The notes below the pieces were generated by a model, which saw only the letters and a program-made list of their open reading frames with translations, was not told the DNA's origin and made no database searches. From Lasiodiplodia sp. COLG20 (Eukaryota; Ascomycota; Dothideomycetes; Botryosphaeriales; Botryosphaeriaceae), in the NCBI GenBank assembly GCA_009801085.1, contig VNWV01000010.1:558001-622000 (forward strand): DNA of 64,000 nucleotides. The letters run 5' to 3'. The position numbers and the translations under genes are program-made. Of this stretch, positions 11,801 to 24,467 are shown piece by piece; within the stretch, counting starts at the first letter, position 1; each line of letters opens with the position of its first letter.

Positions 11801-13718
11801 CTTCTTGCTCGCTGCTGTCGGCGAGGAAGGAAGAGTCGTCGTTCGCCCTAGCGGATCCCCCTTTTCCGCGCCTCACCTTAAGTTTATACTTGGGACTGTC
11901 GACGGTGCGGTGGTGCAAATCCTGAAGGTCCTCGACCGCAGGTGCCACTCCGTCGTCTGTTCCACGCGATCCCGGTCTGACGGTTCGGATGGTCGCATCC
12001 TTGTGGGGCGTGTATTCCGGTGAGAACCCACCGGGGTGGTCGTCGCCGTCGCCCACGGGACTCTGCAGCTCTCTAGTGTCGTAGTACGCCTCGCGGGGGG
12101 TTGCAGCCTGCTGATCAACCAGATAATCCTTCATCGCATTTCGTAAGCTGCTAGCTGCCGGACTGGGTAACACCGAAGTTCCGATATCACCTACTCGCTG
12201 AACTTGTACAGGCACCGGGGGTGGCAAGGGATCCTCGGTCACAGACTTCTTTCGCCTGCGGAAGAAGGAGGAATTCTTCTTGGTGAGGGTTCTCGGTTGT
12301 TGCTGGGGGTCTGTGGGCTGCTTCTGCGGTTGTGTTATTGAGCTTTGACGGACAGCTGCTCTGACTCCGTTCTGAGGAGTGTAGTTCTGGGCAGGTGTCG
12401 TTGAGGGACGCTTCGCCTGCTCTGGAGATCGGGTGTCGATAGGTGGCAGCTGTGGCGTCGCACGGGGTTCCTGAGGGGGCTGACTCCTGCCACCTCCAAA
12501 CACACGACTGAAGAACCCACGGCGCTCCTTGGGCGGCTCTTTGGCCTGTGGTGTCGACGGCGGCTTGCCTGGTGTCGTGTTATCCGCGAAAGCAGGAATT
12601 GGCGGGAGTTCTCGAATGTTGACCGCATTGACGAACTCAGTGGCTTGGGCCCGGATGCTCGCGTCTGGGCCCCGTGCCTTGCCATTCCACGGCCCCTTGC
12701 TTGACGACGAACGAATACTGTTTCGCCTTGACGACGGTGCCGGAACGGCGGGAACATGGACCGGCAGGGACCCGAACGGCGATTGCTGAGACGCATAATC
12801 GAAGTGCGGCGCGGGAGACGGAGGATCCTCGAACCTACGCGGCCTCGTCGGGATGGTCGGCGTCGGCGCAGCATCGTAAGCGGAGAAGTCGAGGACATTC
12901 GGCCTACCTCTGTTCAGGACTGAACTGTACACCGACGAAGGCGACATTTCGTCGCTGCCGAACGGGCGGCGGTCGTAGCCGTTATCAAAGCTGGCGGACC
13001 GATTGGTGTGCCTCGAGCCAGGAGGAAGAATCTGAGTGCTGTAGCCATAGTCCATGCTGGACGAGGAGCTGCCTTTGCTTCCTCTCCCTCTCCCATGCTG
13101 CGTGAAAGCGCCCTCGCCGTAGACGGGTTTTCGGGCAGTGTCGGAACTCATCCTTGCAGAACCATAACCCCTGCTTTCTACTTTGTCCAGGTCGGAGCGG
13201 AAATTGCTGGTGCTATTGCTGCGGCGGCCGCGGAGGGGCGCATAGCGGACGGAGGAGTCGTCGAGCGGATCGTAGTCGAGCGACGGCGAATGGGTGTGGG
13301 CCGGGCTACGGAAGTGCGGCGGCGGCGAGAAGCGCGACACGGAGGATTGGAAGGGTTCCTCAGCGTCTTCGAAGCCGTTGTACATGCCGCCGAAATGGGT
13401 AGGGCCGGTGTGGAGGCTGTCGAGCGAAAGCAGCATGTTGTCGACGACCGACTCACGCGTCACGTCCCTGAAGTGAAGGTCGTGCGAGTCGCGCGACATG
13501 ATTGACAGCTCGGTGGCTCCGCTGCGTCTTTTGTCTACCGGCGTATCATCGTCGAAGAAGGTCGTCTCGTTCGCGGCTTGGTGAGTCTCCAGGGCGCGCA
13601 TTGGAGCCTTGCCCTTGTGCTGGGTGGGCGTGCGCGGCGGCGAGTCGTCACGCATGGCTCCTTGGGTTGGGGGATAGTTCGAAGCTTGTGGCGGGAGGGA
13701 TGGGTCGCGAGCTTCCAT
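8894..13718 (-). CDS. Sec7-PH Arf guanine-nucleotide exchange factor, EFA6/PSD type
   Basis: Three exons (13718-10994, 10943-9244, 9193-8894), separated by two 50-base introns, encode 1574 residues. The enzyme should load GTP on Arf GTPases at membranes. The first ~810 residues are disordered and rich in Ser/Pro/Arg. The Sec7 domain spans about residues 815-960: the catalytic glutamate sits in LVLKGETQQVDR, and LLLNTDLH follows just after intron 1. A PH domain with a low-complexity approach covers roughly 1235-1400 (KEGILKHKHHLEAMDKK; RHWNEVFAVIEKGYMKVF). A C-terminal helical region (FSPRHPNAAKAMANFEKK, then coiled coil) matches the Sec7-PH-coiled-coil order of EFA6/PSD proteins; yeast Yel1 and Syt1 are the comparable exchange factors. 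The last intron has a perfect TACTAAC branch site. A further 3' exon past 8893 cannot be excluded. Confidence 0.9.
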
Positions 13719-16700
13719 AGCGCGGCCTCATGGGCGTCGCGCAAAAGGGTCTGGCGCACAGGACTCCGTGCTGCAAGCGGCCAATGGGCTGGAGAATGCG
13801 CGCGGGAAATTGCAGTTTGACGATGCAACTGCTGCGTGATGCCCCTGGAGAGCGATCCGCGTGGTGCAGCACTGGCCAGCGGGAAGGGTGAGCTCAGCAG
13901 CTGGCAGCGATGGCGGAGACCATGTCCATGGTGTGGTGTAGCACGCTGCGGGGCTAGCAGCACGGTGGTTTTGCAAAAGTGCCCCTGGATGGCTGCGCGC
14001 GCCTAGCAGCCATTAAGACCGCCGCGGCTATAGCACGGTCGAAAGCGTCGCCGTGTGCGTCCCTGCTGCAGCCACGGCCAGCTGGGACGCGACGATTTGC
14101 GCTCCCCCAAAGCGCCGCCTGTCAGGGACTGCCCTTGCGTCCACGTCGCCCCATCCTGCAGCGCATCAAGAGCTCCGCAGCGGCCGGCCACGTTGGATCC
14201 TGGCGATCGCCCGCTAGAGTCTCACCACAGCTGCTCCAGAGACCGGGTTGGCTGTGCCTGGCCGCGATGCGTGCCACCGAGACACCCCCTGTCAGCCACT
14301 TCCCGGCATCCCAGCGCCGCTCGGCGAAGCGATGGATGCGCTCGTGGCTCGGCATAACGCGCGTGGCCAAGAGCCAGCACCACACCCTCCCGCCGTCCGA
14401 AAGGACGACGGCGCCGTAGCCAGGCCGGTGCTGCATCCGCAATCGCGCACGCGCGCGCTCTCGCCCCTACCTACGCGAGCCCTCGTCCCGCGCTTTGAAA
14501 CAGCGCTCGGGACCCATGCCGCCCGTTGCGCCTCTGATCGCCCAGCGAAACACGTTGTGCAACGCAAAACACCATCTTTCTCAGACACACACAGCAGCGT
14601 GCAGCTCCCGACGGCGGCATCCTCAACCCCGGTCGCGGCTGCCGCCGTTGAACCTTCTTCGCCCCACGTCCTGCGGAGACCCTCCAGCACGGACTCGGGC
14701 CCCGCCTGGTCTGGTCCATCTGCATCGTCATTTTCCTTATCCTCATCCGTCTTCTCCCGCGCTCCTGAAATATTCGCCTTCTCCTCGACATTTTCCAGTG
14801 TACTGCATCTCCCGCCCCTAACGGCTGTTCACCAGACCGACTTTTTCCAGACTTTTTCCCCTCTCAGCCAATCGCGTTTTATCAGGAGGCTTAAGCTTGA
14901 CGTGAACTAACCTTTTCTACCTTATTCCTTCCGCATCCTCCGTTTTTGGGATCCTTTCCAAAACACTGGCTTGACAGCCAGTGCTCGGGAACTAGTCATG
15001 CCCTGCTTCCCTGCCTCGTGGGCCCTTTAAGCTTTTGCGCCATATCCGCCCTGAGCATCCATGCCATCAGCGTGGTCAGCCCCCTCCACCCATGAAAAGA
15101 AAAATCATCTTCCCTGCTCAGTGACCCGACCGGCAGCCACCATGCATACAGATCCTCCAAAACCGGCGTGCTTTGAAATTTTGTTGATAGATGTAACGCT
15201 TGAATCGGATATACATCCGACGTCTCGACTCTTCTTGGCATGAACATCAGAGATCTAGACGAACAACCCTTGTGGGAGCAGGTTTCAGGCGGAGGCAACT
15301 GCCGACCATGTCTCACCACATCTCCCGAAACTAGCTTCGGTTGCGGCAACTTCGGTTGTGCTATTGGTGCCCTACAAGAACAGAACCATCAAGTGAAAAA
15401 GCAATATGGCTCCAAATGTTCCACTGATTTTTTTTAAATGGGCCACGCTTATTGGTGTCTCAGTATTTTAATAATCATGGTTCTTCATCCCACCTTACCC
15501 TACCTTAAGAATCCTCGCCTACAAGGTCCACGGTCTGTTGGGCACCTACGCATACACACTACTTGTTGACACCCACTTTGCTAGGCGAACGTAATTGACA
15601 TTCCGGAAGCCTCACTTTTTTTTTTCTTTTCTTCTTTTTAACAGGAGATTGGCTCATGCTTACTGAGATCCTGGCAGCGAGGTACATCTCATTCATCTCT
15701 CGGACCCGAACTTGCCCGGCTAAAGATGTGTTGATGTTCACCTCGATGACGTACAAGGAGAATACTCCGTTAAGCATTTAGCTCTCTTGGCGGATGATCT
15801 CCTCGCACTCGTATCTTACTCAAAGCCTCGTAAAAAATTGATGCACAACACATCATTCCTCTCTAGGCCCGGGACTTCTCGGGTACCTCGTGGGCTGTCA
15901 TCTTTCTCTTCTTTCAATAACGCTTGTCTTCGGTGTTCTTTCCAAGATTTATCTCTACTCCGTCATCACAAGCATCACCTTTCTCGATAAACTTCGACTC
16001 GAATCATAGCTTGACTAGCCACAAAGCCATGACCATCCTCCTGACCTGTGCGTAAGGTTGTGGCATAGTGAATTATGGAAGGTGCGTGCTCACAAGATTT
16101 AGGCGCGGCAAAGGCGCCGCGCGTCCCGCTGCCTTCTGAAAGAATAGACCGTCCTTGTAGATTCTAGTGCAGCCTGCTTAGTAGGCATACCTGGTGTTGT
16201 TCATTCCATCATCCCTATCAGTTCATGGTGCTACGTCCGAAAAGTGCCCCGAATGAAGTCTTTGAGTTCATAAGGGAAATTGATGTCAAGCCGGCCGGTC
16301 CGGAATTGCTAGCTGGCGTGAGACAAGACCAACCTGCATGAAAAAGAAATTTGTCTAGCATAACAGCCGGAGAGGATAGCAACGGTGAGCATGACAACTT
16401 CTACTACGTAGATAAGGGAAAGTTCCGCGCAGATCTGAGCATGTCTAAATCCACCATTAGCTCCACGGACCTACTGAGTCCTTAGCTCCGGCTATGCCTT
16501 ACGGGCTGCAAATCCAAATTCTCGAGATGCCGAGGAATGCTCTTATTAATCATATTCTGTGCATCATCCCTGACGTTAGTAATTTTGAAGTAAGGTTTGT
16601 TCACAATTTGGGATCATGTGCTCACGCGGCATCGCTGGAACAAGAATGACAAAGAGAGCCTTGCATGAGGATGTGCCGGCATGACTATCAGCAGCAACAG

Positions 16701-16900
16701 CATCGTTCCCCATTTCAGTACGATTAAAATATCCGAATTCATGGCAAAGCCGCAAGCTATGCAACCCTCTATACGCCGGATCATCGTGTCGTACCGTCAT
16801 CCAAACAACATCCATTTCCAAGAGAGGAGTGCTGTTGTCCGGTTTGTCGCCACCCCTCTCGTTGCTAACAACAACAACGGCAAGGGGGGTTGGTAGCAGC
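13719..16900. other. Long intergenic region
   Basis: The first ~1.2 kb is GC-rich and carries overlapping frames on both strands without recognisable domains; it probably includes the promoter and leader of the Sec7-PH gene. From about 14900 the sequence is more AT-rich, with a pyrimidine run near 15616. I see no gene. Confidence 0.45.
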
Positions 16901-17745
16901 TCATTTCTTGCCCGCCTTCTTCTTGTTGGCCAGCTTGTTCTTCTGCAGCTCCCGCTGGCGCTCCTGGCGCGCAATCTGCTCAGCCTTTGCCTTTTCGTGC
17001 TCCGCCCTCTCCTCGGCCTCGGCCTTCTTGCGCGCAGCCTCCGCCTCGCGGCGCTCGCGCACCAGCTTCAGCCGCTCCAGGTCCGCGCGCGCCTGGTCCG
17101 TCTTGCCCTCGGCGTGCAGCTTCTGGTAGCGCTCTTTCGCCTGCTGTGCCTCGAGCGCCTCACGCTCGCGGCGCGACAGCTGGCTGACGGGCGTGTCCTT
17201 CTTGGGCTTCGCGGCCGGTTCGGACGATTCGCCGGTAGTCGTCGTAGCTTGTTTGGCGGCCTTGGCGGTGTGGTTGGGGTTCGCAGGCAGGGCGCCCTCG
17301 TCTTCGTCGTCGGACTCGGAGTCTGACGGAGGCAGGTCGCCCGGCTCGGCGGCTTTGGCCTTCTGCTTCGCGATCGCCGCCTCCTTGCGCGCCTTCGCGG
17401 CGGCGCGGCGCTCCTCGCGCGTCATCTCCTGCTTCTGGGGCTGCTCGTCCTCGGAGGATTCCTCCTCAGAGGAGTCCTCTTCCTCCTCCGAAGACTCGTC
17501 CTTCTTCTCGGCGGGCTCCTGGTGTGGTTGTTAGTTTGCACCGCGAGGGGGAGGTGGTGGGAAACGTACACCCCACATGCCCATTGCTTCGCCATCAGGG
17601 CCGATGGGCGCAAGGTTTCTGCTGAAGTGCTTGCCACCTGCGAGTAAAGCAGTCAGAAACTGTGAAATTTTGTAGCGGGTGTGTATGGGTGCGTACCGCC
17701 ACGCTTCGGCTTCATGAACTTTCCGGCGCGACCTCTGGAAGACAT
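16901..17745 (-). CDS. PP28/PDAP1-type casein-kinase-substrate phosphoprotein
   Basis: Three exons (17745-17697, 17637-17570, 17518-16901) give 244 residues. The conserved PP28 core is plain: [20 protein letters not shown], followed by [17 protein letters not shown] and a long charged helix to a KKAGKK tail. The N-terminus begins [16 protein letters not shown], like the basic start of this family. Serine/glutamate clusters ([16 protein letters not shown] and [10 protein letters not shown]) are good casein kinase II substrates. Human PDAP1 (HASPP28) is a heat- and acid-stable cytosolic phosphoprotein; its molecular role in fungi is not established. Length and core motif fit the family well. 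Confidence 0.9.
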
Positions 17746-18446
17746 GGTTGCTGAATGTGTAGAATTTCTGGTGCGGAGGTTTGGCGATCACCGGCGGAGT
17801 GGATTATGACTCGAGCAGAGCGCGGGGTTCGCAGCGACTTTGTAGTGCTCTCTGGACGCAGGCGTGGGTCGAAATAGGGGCCCTGGGCAAAAGTGCGAGC
17901 GGAGGTAGCGGCGCGTCGACGCGGTGAGTGTGTGGAAGGCGGAACAAATCAGGCGGGCGGTATTTGCGAATGACTGGAGGGGTCTTTTGGGCAGCGAGCG
18001 AAACAGCGCTCGTTCTTTTGTCAAGCGTCTCTCCGGCCCGCACAGGCTTAGCGCTAGGGCCCGAAATCCCTTCAAAACTTCGCGCAGCGCGGCCTCCAGA
18101 CGTTTCCTCTCCATACATAAAACTACAACCCTTCATATTCACTCCGAAATCCTTTACTCCGTGGGTAGCTGGAGGGGAAAGTGGAGGGAAGAGCGACGTT
18201 CGTCAGCTTACCCCTAGGCTCTTTTGATTATCTGTGAGAGCTAAGGAAATATTTTTGGCGATACATCTACGCGTCTGCAACCCTCTGGAAAGCTGCGCTC
18301 CGATTCAGGGATCGAATGCTGGTCCGGCGCACCTATCACACCTTTGGGCGAGCAGAGCAGGCACAGTGGTGTTTGCACGGGTGCTGAATCATCAAGGGAG
18401 TACCTTGTGATGTACTTGACAGGAATCGCAGGTACACGTCTCTTGT
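17746..18446. other. Intergenic spacer
   Basis: This lies between the start of the PP28-like gene and the 3' end of the dehalogenase gene, both on the minus strand. Short frames here have no features. Confidence 0.45.
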
Positions 18447-19228
18447 CTAAGCCTCCGCATGTTTCTCGAGGATAGCTGGAAGATCTTCCAGGCTCTTGAG
18501 AACAACTGTCGGTTCACCCTGCGGCCCAGCAACCAAGGCATCCTGCCATCCATTGCCAGCGCGATCCACCCATGCCGCCTTCATCCCCACCGCCCTAGCT
18601 CCGACGACGTCGAAAGGGTTGCCGCTCACCAACCACATGTCGCCCATTTCAGTCGCTTTTTTATCCACGCTTTCAGCAAGATGCATATAGACCTCCGGCG
18701 CAGGCTTGTACTTTTTGACCGGCTCGACGACCACAATGTCTGAGAATACAGAGGCATGGGGGGCGAGGTCGGGCGAATGATTGACGCTGTTGGAGACCAT
18801 GGATTGAGTCCCGTTTGAGAAGACGACGGCTGTGACTGAGGCTTTGGACTTGAGGGTCGTGAGGCACGGGGCAACGTCTGGGAAAATAGAGAGGGAGTCG
18901 TAGGCTTTCATGAGGCTGTCAATGTCGCTCTGAGCCAGCGAGACGTTCGACTCCGCGAGGGCGTGCTTCAAAGACCGCTGAGTGACAGCTGAGAAGGGCT
19001 CATACTGGTCTGGTAGAGCATGTCAGCCGAAGGGTGCGCCGTCTGCTGGAGGCTCTTCATACTCATGCTGTTGAGTCTCCAAGTATACTCCAACTGGTAT
19101 TTTCTCCATGTTGCAGCTATAGCCTGAGCCTTGTCTTGTCCAAAGTGCTCTGCAAGCTGTTTGGCGATTGACTCGGTTGACAGAAGCGTGCCGTACGCGT
19201 CAAAAGCGACAATGACTTTGCCAGGCAT
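18447..19228 (-). CDS. Haloacid dehalogenase type II (HAD superfamily)
   Basis: Two exons (19228-19063 and 19009-18447), joined in phase 1 across a 53-base intron with a GCTGAC branch site, encode 242 residues. HAD motifs are complete: nucleophile Asp10 in FDAYGTLL, motif II in FSNGT, the lysine in VKKYKPAPEVY, and the SGNPFDVVGA loop typical of L-2-haloacid dehalogenases. The family hydrolyses halogen-carbon bonds of short 2-haloacids through an aspartyl ester. Many fungal members have unknown natural substrates. The splice was chosen because it restores LNSMNQYEPFSAVT, the usual cap-domain sequence. An in-frame ATG 16 codons upstream is less likely because the motif would then be too deep. 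Confidence 0.9.
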
Positions 19229-19735
19229 GGTGAAGAGATGGTAGGGTTTTAGAAAAGCGTTTGATGCGACTAACACCCTCAGTTTATTATCTCAAGTAAT
19301 CATTGCGGACGAGAGGGCGCGGGGACTGAGGGGTCTTGCGGATAACCTAGGCATAGAGGGGCGCTACAGCCGATGGCTAGCGCGAAGAGCAGTAGGGCTT
19401 TAGAACATAGCGCAACATGCATCAGCTCTACCTTAGAAAAATAACATACGTGGGTAGTTGAAGCTATTCGATTCCATATTCTCGTCCAGACGATTGCTTC
19501 ACCTACCCATGACATGGGCAAAAAAAAAAATCCACGCTAGCCATCGACCGCGAGAGGGGTTGTGGATGTAATCGCGGCTATGACGCAGGTCACCGCCGGT
19601 GTCCATTTCCGAGCCACCTTCAATTCACCATGAAGCTCCAGGCAGCTAACGCCACAATCCGACTAAAGATCATGGCTATATCTACAGCCTCCATCTATTC
19701 ATTCTTCAGCAAGATTGAGCACGAGATCCGGCAAC
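19229..19735. other. Divergent promoter region between dehalogenase and HNH genes
   Basis: The two flanking genes point away from each other, so this spacer should carry both promoters. I see no gene in it. An A-run lies near 19520. Confidence 0.5.
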
Positions 19736-20582
19736 ATGATCCCCACTGACGAGGAATCCAACTTCTCCACCTTCCGCGACTGCCTCTCCGAGCCCGTCAT
19801 CCGAAAGCTCGCCATCCAACCACCCAAGGCTACCAAGCGCCGCGCAGCCAAGAATCGCAAAAATGCAATTAAGCCCGTTCATCCAAAAGACGAGCAGGAC
19901 GATACGCGTCCAAGCAACGACGCCGAGGAGCTCGGAGAATTCGTAGAGGTACATGAACGTCCTCCGCCCCGCCCCGCCTCCATCTCAACTGACCGCTCCG
20001 CTCCAGTATCTTGCTCTCGAAATGTTCCCCTCCCTCCCCGCCGACCTCCGCACGCTCTCGTACGCAGCCACACAGTCCGACGCCACCCTCGCCTCCAAGT
20101 ACGCGGACCCGCTCTCGCCGCGGCTCCTCGACGCCATCGCCGCCCCGCTACCCACGTCGGTCAGCGACTCGCTCGTCTCGTACAACCTCCTGCCCACGGA
20201 CGACGCGCCGACGGCAACGCTGCCCGCCTTCCTCGGGCCGGTGCTGGCGACCTACGCAGCAACCGTCGCCGCCGCGCCACCGGTGTGGGCGCAGACGCGG
20301 GCGGCGGCGTGCGAGCTGTGCGAGCGCGACTGGGTGCCGCTGACGTACCACCACCTGATCCCGCGGTCGGTGCACGCCAAGGCGGCCAAGCGTGGGTGGG
20401 CGGCGGAGTGGGAGCTCAACAAGGTGGCGTGGTTGTGCCGCGCGTGCCACTCGTTCGTGCACTCGGTCGCGGGCAACGAGGAGCTGGCGCGCGAGTGGGC
20501 CAGCGTCGAGAGGCTGGCCGGGCGCGAGGACGTGCAGAGGTGGGTGAAGTGGGTGAGCAGGGTGAGGTGGAAGAGCAGATGA
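19736..20582 (+). CDS. HNH endonuclease-domain protein
   Basis: Exon 1 (19736-19948) and exon 2 (20007-20582), joined in phase 0 over a 58-base intron with an AACTGACC branch site, encode 262 residues. The HNH/beta-beta-alpha-metal signature is near the C-terminus: CELC, then YHHLIPRSVH with the paired histidines, the asparagine in ELNKVAWLC, and CRACHSFVH. Two CxxC pairs likely bind structural zinc. The N-terminal third is basic (KRRAAKNRKNAIK) and may direct the protein to the nucleus. Such stand-alone fungal HNH proteins are widespread and uncharacterised; nuclease activity is inferred from the motif only. GC content and wobble bias are high in exon 2. Confidence 0.82.
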
Positions 20583-21691
20583 TGATGATGAGATGGAAGA
20601 GCAGATGGGATTGATGGGGAGGGGAAAAAAGAGATAAGCTTGATGGAAGCAATTGCACCTGCCTAACGCTTCTATGTATTGGGCGGCCGGAGTGTGTACT
20701 TTTTCAGGGCCGCGTGTGTCAGGGATGGGCAGGGATGGTGTTGTTCTTTCCCTGTCCTATACTAGGACACGATATCACGGTACATCGTGGTTGGTGTTGA
20801 GGGCCGTCGCGCCAAGCGCGGCACTCATCCTCCTTCCAGATGGCGGCATTCGCGCAATTGGGATTTTCAAAGAGCCAACCTCACGAGACGTCAGGAACCG
20901 TAGCCGTCTGACCCTTCGGAGATTCGAGCACCAGCGTCGGATGTTATTGATATCAGCGGGATAGGAAGCCGACGCAAATTGCCATTCCAGCACCGATTTC
21001 GCAGCTGATAGGTCTGGTTTTGCGGGGTCTTGTTCCGCAACCGACGCCACCACGACAGCAGCAAATCTCCCAGTGGTGGCTTTCCAAGCGCAAGCGGTGA
21101 GCCAACGAGTGGGTCGATGGTGAAATCCGCCGAGGAAACGGGACCTGGAGAGCTGTAGCATTGCATTGCTCGCTTCGCCCCTGCCGATTTTCGCGCTCAA
21201 CCGCAAGGAATTGCACGGCGATGGCGTCTAAAAGCGTTGGCGTTTCATTGCTGACTCGCCGGTGGGCCCCAATCGGGAAGTTTGAAATCTTGGCCGTTGA
21301 AGTAGTAGAGGGCGACGACTGGAAGGAAAATCTTCCTACCTCGGAAGGACGGCGTAGGGCAACGCACCCCAGGTTCTCGATAAGCTTTCAGCCCCGTTTT
21401 CCTGGCAGGATGCGGTACTGATTGGTGGGATCTTGGCGTGTCGTGGGGAGGAAGCAAAGGTACCCCCGCATTTATCCAATAAGCAGGTCCAGTCGCTGAT
21501 TGGTCCATCCTGCGAATGGTACTCTGGCTATTTACTATACGCCGGGTTTCGGGAACACCTCCGTTTTTCAGTGGACCGCTCTATCCGTGAGAGCATTCGC
21601 GATGTTTGTTATCACCTCACCAGTGCTAATATAAATACATGTCGATACATTCCCAAAATTGCCAGTCTCATCAACCCGGTCCTCGTGCAAG
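20583..21691. other. Intergenic region with the pectin lyase promoter
   Basis: No gene is supported. Close to the pectin lyase start, a GTGGGG site at about 21443 fits the SYGGRG consensus for the carbon-repressor CreA/Cre1. Confidence 0.45.
21630..21637 (+). promoter_or_regulatory. TATA box of the pectin lyase gene
   Basis: A TATAAATA sequence lies about 60 bases before the pectin lyase ATG. Confidence 0.5.
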
Positions 21692-23045
21692 ATGCGTCCT
21701 TCAGTTTCTGTTGCATTTTCTCTCTTGGCGTTTGCTCTAAGAGCATGCGCTGTTGGCGTGGTCGGGAGCCCCGAGGGTTTTGGTTCGGGTACCACAGGTG
21801 GAGGTAGCGCTACGCCGGCATATCCCTCGAGTACCACGCAGCTGAAGGAATGGTTGGAGGACGATGTTGCCAGAGTCATTGTTCTCAACAAAGAGTAGGC
21901 AGCAGAGAAAGCTTTCAATGGTCTGACTCGAGCTAACCGCAGCCAGATTCAACTTCAAGGGTACTGAAGGAACCACAACGGCAACGGGTTGCAGGCCCAC
22001 CTCGAACACTTGCCCCGGCAATGGCGGGCAGGACGCCATCAATGCCAACGGATGGTCCGAACTTCGATTTCCCCAAGTTGTAATGCCTGTGGCTAACGCT
22101 GAGCAGGTGTGGAAGCGCTCCATCCGTCTCCGTGACGTACGATAATGCCGGAGTTTCTGCTATCAATCTCGGCTCAAACAAGTCTCTCATCGGCATTGGA
22201 TCTTCAGGTGTTATCCGTGGCAAGGGCTTGCGCATCGCCAACGGAGCCAAGAACATCATCATTCAGAACATCCACATCACCGAACTCAACCCTCAGTACA
22301 TCTGGGGTGGAGATGCAATCACTCTTGACGGTGCTGACCTTGTCTGGGTCGATCACTGCAAGGCATGTAATCCACTGTCCCCTTCTTGAGTAAATACTGA
22401 CCGGAATTACAGATCTCCCTCATTGGCCGCCAAATGTTCGTTGCTGGCTACGGGGCGTCCAACCGAGTCTCGATAACCAACACTGAGTTCGATGGCTCGA
22501 CGTCTTGGAGCGCAACGTGTGACGGCCATCACTACTGGACCATCTTGCTGCTCGGATCCAGCGACTTGATCACCATGAAGGGCAACTACATCCACCACAC
22601 GTCCGGCAGAGGCCCCAAGGTCGGAGGCAACACGCTCCTGCACGCCGTAAGCTTTTCCTCCTCCTCCCCCTCCTCACCATGCAAATACCCAACCTAACCA
22701 ATCGCACCATAGGTCAACAACGAATGGTACGCCATCTCAGGCCACGCCTTCGACATGGGCGAGTCGGGCGCCATGGCCGTGGCCGAGGGCAACGTCTTCC
22801 AGAACGTCGTCACGCCGCTGCTGTCGCCCGTCACGGGCCGCATCTTCACCGCGCCCAGCACCAGCGCCAACACGGCCTGCTCGACCTACCTCGGCCACAA
22901 CTGCGTGCTCAACGCCTTCGGCAGCAGCGGCACCTTCTCCGGCACCACCGACACCAGCTTTTTCTCCAACTTCAACGGCAAGACCGTCGCCGGCGCCAGC
23001 ACGGCTGCTTACACGGACGGGACGGCGGGTATCGGGAAGATCTGA
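21692..23045 (+). CDS. Secreted pectin lyase, polysaccharide lyase family 1
   Basis: Five exons (21692-21894, 21947-22054, 22107-22362, 22413-22646, 22713-23045) encode 377 residues, close to Aspergillus PelA. The enzyme cleaves methyl-esterified pectin by beta-elimination outside the cell. Residues 1-20 form a signal peptide ([15 protein letters not shown]). Family landmarks follow in order: [34 protein letters not shown], the WVDHCK and GRQMF region, [10 protein letters not shown], the [20 protein letters not shown] segment, and late cysteines in [12 protein letters not shown]. The third intron must use a GC donor (GCATGT) to join HCK to ISLIGR in frame; the others are GT-AG. A TATA box and a CreA-like site upstream suggest carbon-regulated expression. 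Confidence 0.95.
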
Positions 23046-23147
23046 GCATAGGGTGGTAGGCGGGATCTCGGTTCTTGTTTCTTCGAGTTTATGTTTTTTG
23101 CACGTCCCTGCGCTGGTCGTGCTAAGTGTCTGTTATTGCATGTTGCG

Positions 23148-23218
23148 GAACACAATATATATGTTTGCATGTACATACGTTGGCCCCGCTCGTGGCAGCT
23201 CAGGCCTCCTCAGTAGTG
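23148..23218 (+). repeat. Degenerate direct repeat, copy 1
   Basis: This segment starts GAACACAATATATATG and runs through CCCGCTCGTGGCAGCTCAGG to CTCCTCAGTAGTG. It is clearly related to 24468-24534. A further piece of the second copy's right flank (GAGCGCG, then TTACTCTAAGGCTC) recurs only at about 23588-23624. This copy may therefore be interrupted by about 370 bases. Confidence 0.6.
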
Positions 23219-24467
23219 AAGCACCAGTGTCCCACAGTCCCTCTGCCGTATCGGCATCTCCGTCTGGCCGGTGGTACGCCGCTGATATGGATTGCAGGAC
23301 CGCGCCGGAGGCAATGCCGGAAGTGTTGGCGAGGACGCACCGAGGAAAAAGACGGGCAGTTGATATGTTGACATGGTGCAGACGATCATGGCGCGGAGAA
23401 ATCTAGCGATGGTCGAGCGGGCTGAGTGCGCGGGGATGAGGGGACCGCATCTCGCTCCAGCTACCAAGCCGGGTGGATCTGGATGTCGGTGAAGAGAGCG
23501 GTGTGCAAGGCGAGGTAGTTTTGGGTGAAGGCGATGGCGCTGGAAGGTACTGAGAGGGTCTGGGAAGGTGAGAGCCAGCAGGTACAGCGTTGAGCGCGGC
23601 CGCGACAGGTTACTCTAAGGCTCTTGCGGGAGCGGGCGCGCGAGCAAGCGTGGCCATTCGCGCGAGGCAGCCATGTGAGTGAGCGGGTGGTTGAGGATAT
23701 GGTGGCTATTGCGGTATATAAGCCAGTAAGTTGAGCCATGCCGGTATGTTAACTACGACCGAATAAGATGGATTGCCTCGGTTAGATGAGAGCCTGAAGG
23801 TTTACGTAGGGCATCTGAGCTTCCATCCGCTCTCTTGTGGGAAAGAGGACGCAAGTTCGATACGGGTTAGGGAAGGCAAAAAAGACGGTCCCAAAGAGTC
23901 TTTCTGTCTAGGCACGGGAACGGGGGCACTCCCCATTAGATCCCACCGCTTACAGTTTTGCCATTTTAGTCGACGGTCTTTTTTTTTCCTTCCGACCCGT
24001 TCTATCGAGAGCTCTAGAAGTTTAATCAGATAAAGGAGCAGATGGACCGAGTTCATAGTAAAAGCAATCGCGGTTGTTTATGAGTTTACATTTCGGCAGG
24101 TTCTTTCTTGTTTTCGTGAGAGCAGATGCTACTCTTTTGGGGTTGACAGTTCTTTGGCTTTGTCTATCCTTCGCACTTAACAATATATCTGGAATCAAGC
24201 CAGTCCAAAGGCTGTCTTGCTCCTCCGCTTTCTGGATGAGCTCATTCAGCGCCCAAAGCCGCATTAGTGACAACCATGGGTCTCTAAAGCGGCAATCTCC
24301 CATTGGATTGGAGCCAAAACTCTCGACAAGGTGAAACACCGTTGTATCAGGCTCTGGGTGTCCAGAAATGATGCCACTACATCTCCCTGGGTAACGAGCG
24401 TCGGCTTGTCGAACTTGATGAAATCAGTTATCAGAACCACCAACTTGGCCGTATTGCCGAACATGAC

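Noticed and set aside
14248..14910. 220-codon plus-strand frame in GC-rich sequence
   Set aside because: Several frames on both strands are open here because of base composition; the translation is low complexity without homology I can recognise.
18290..18330. Possible minus-strand tRNA T-arm (ATTCGATCCC)
   Set aside because: The flanking bases do not pair as a T stem and no acceptor or anticodon arm is found.
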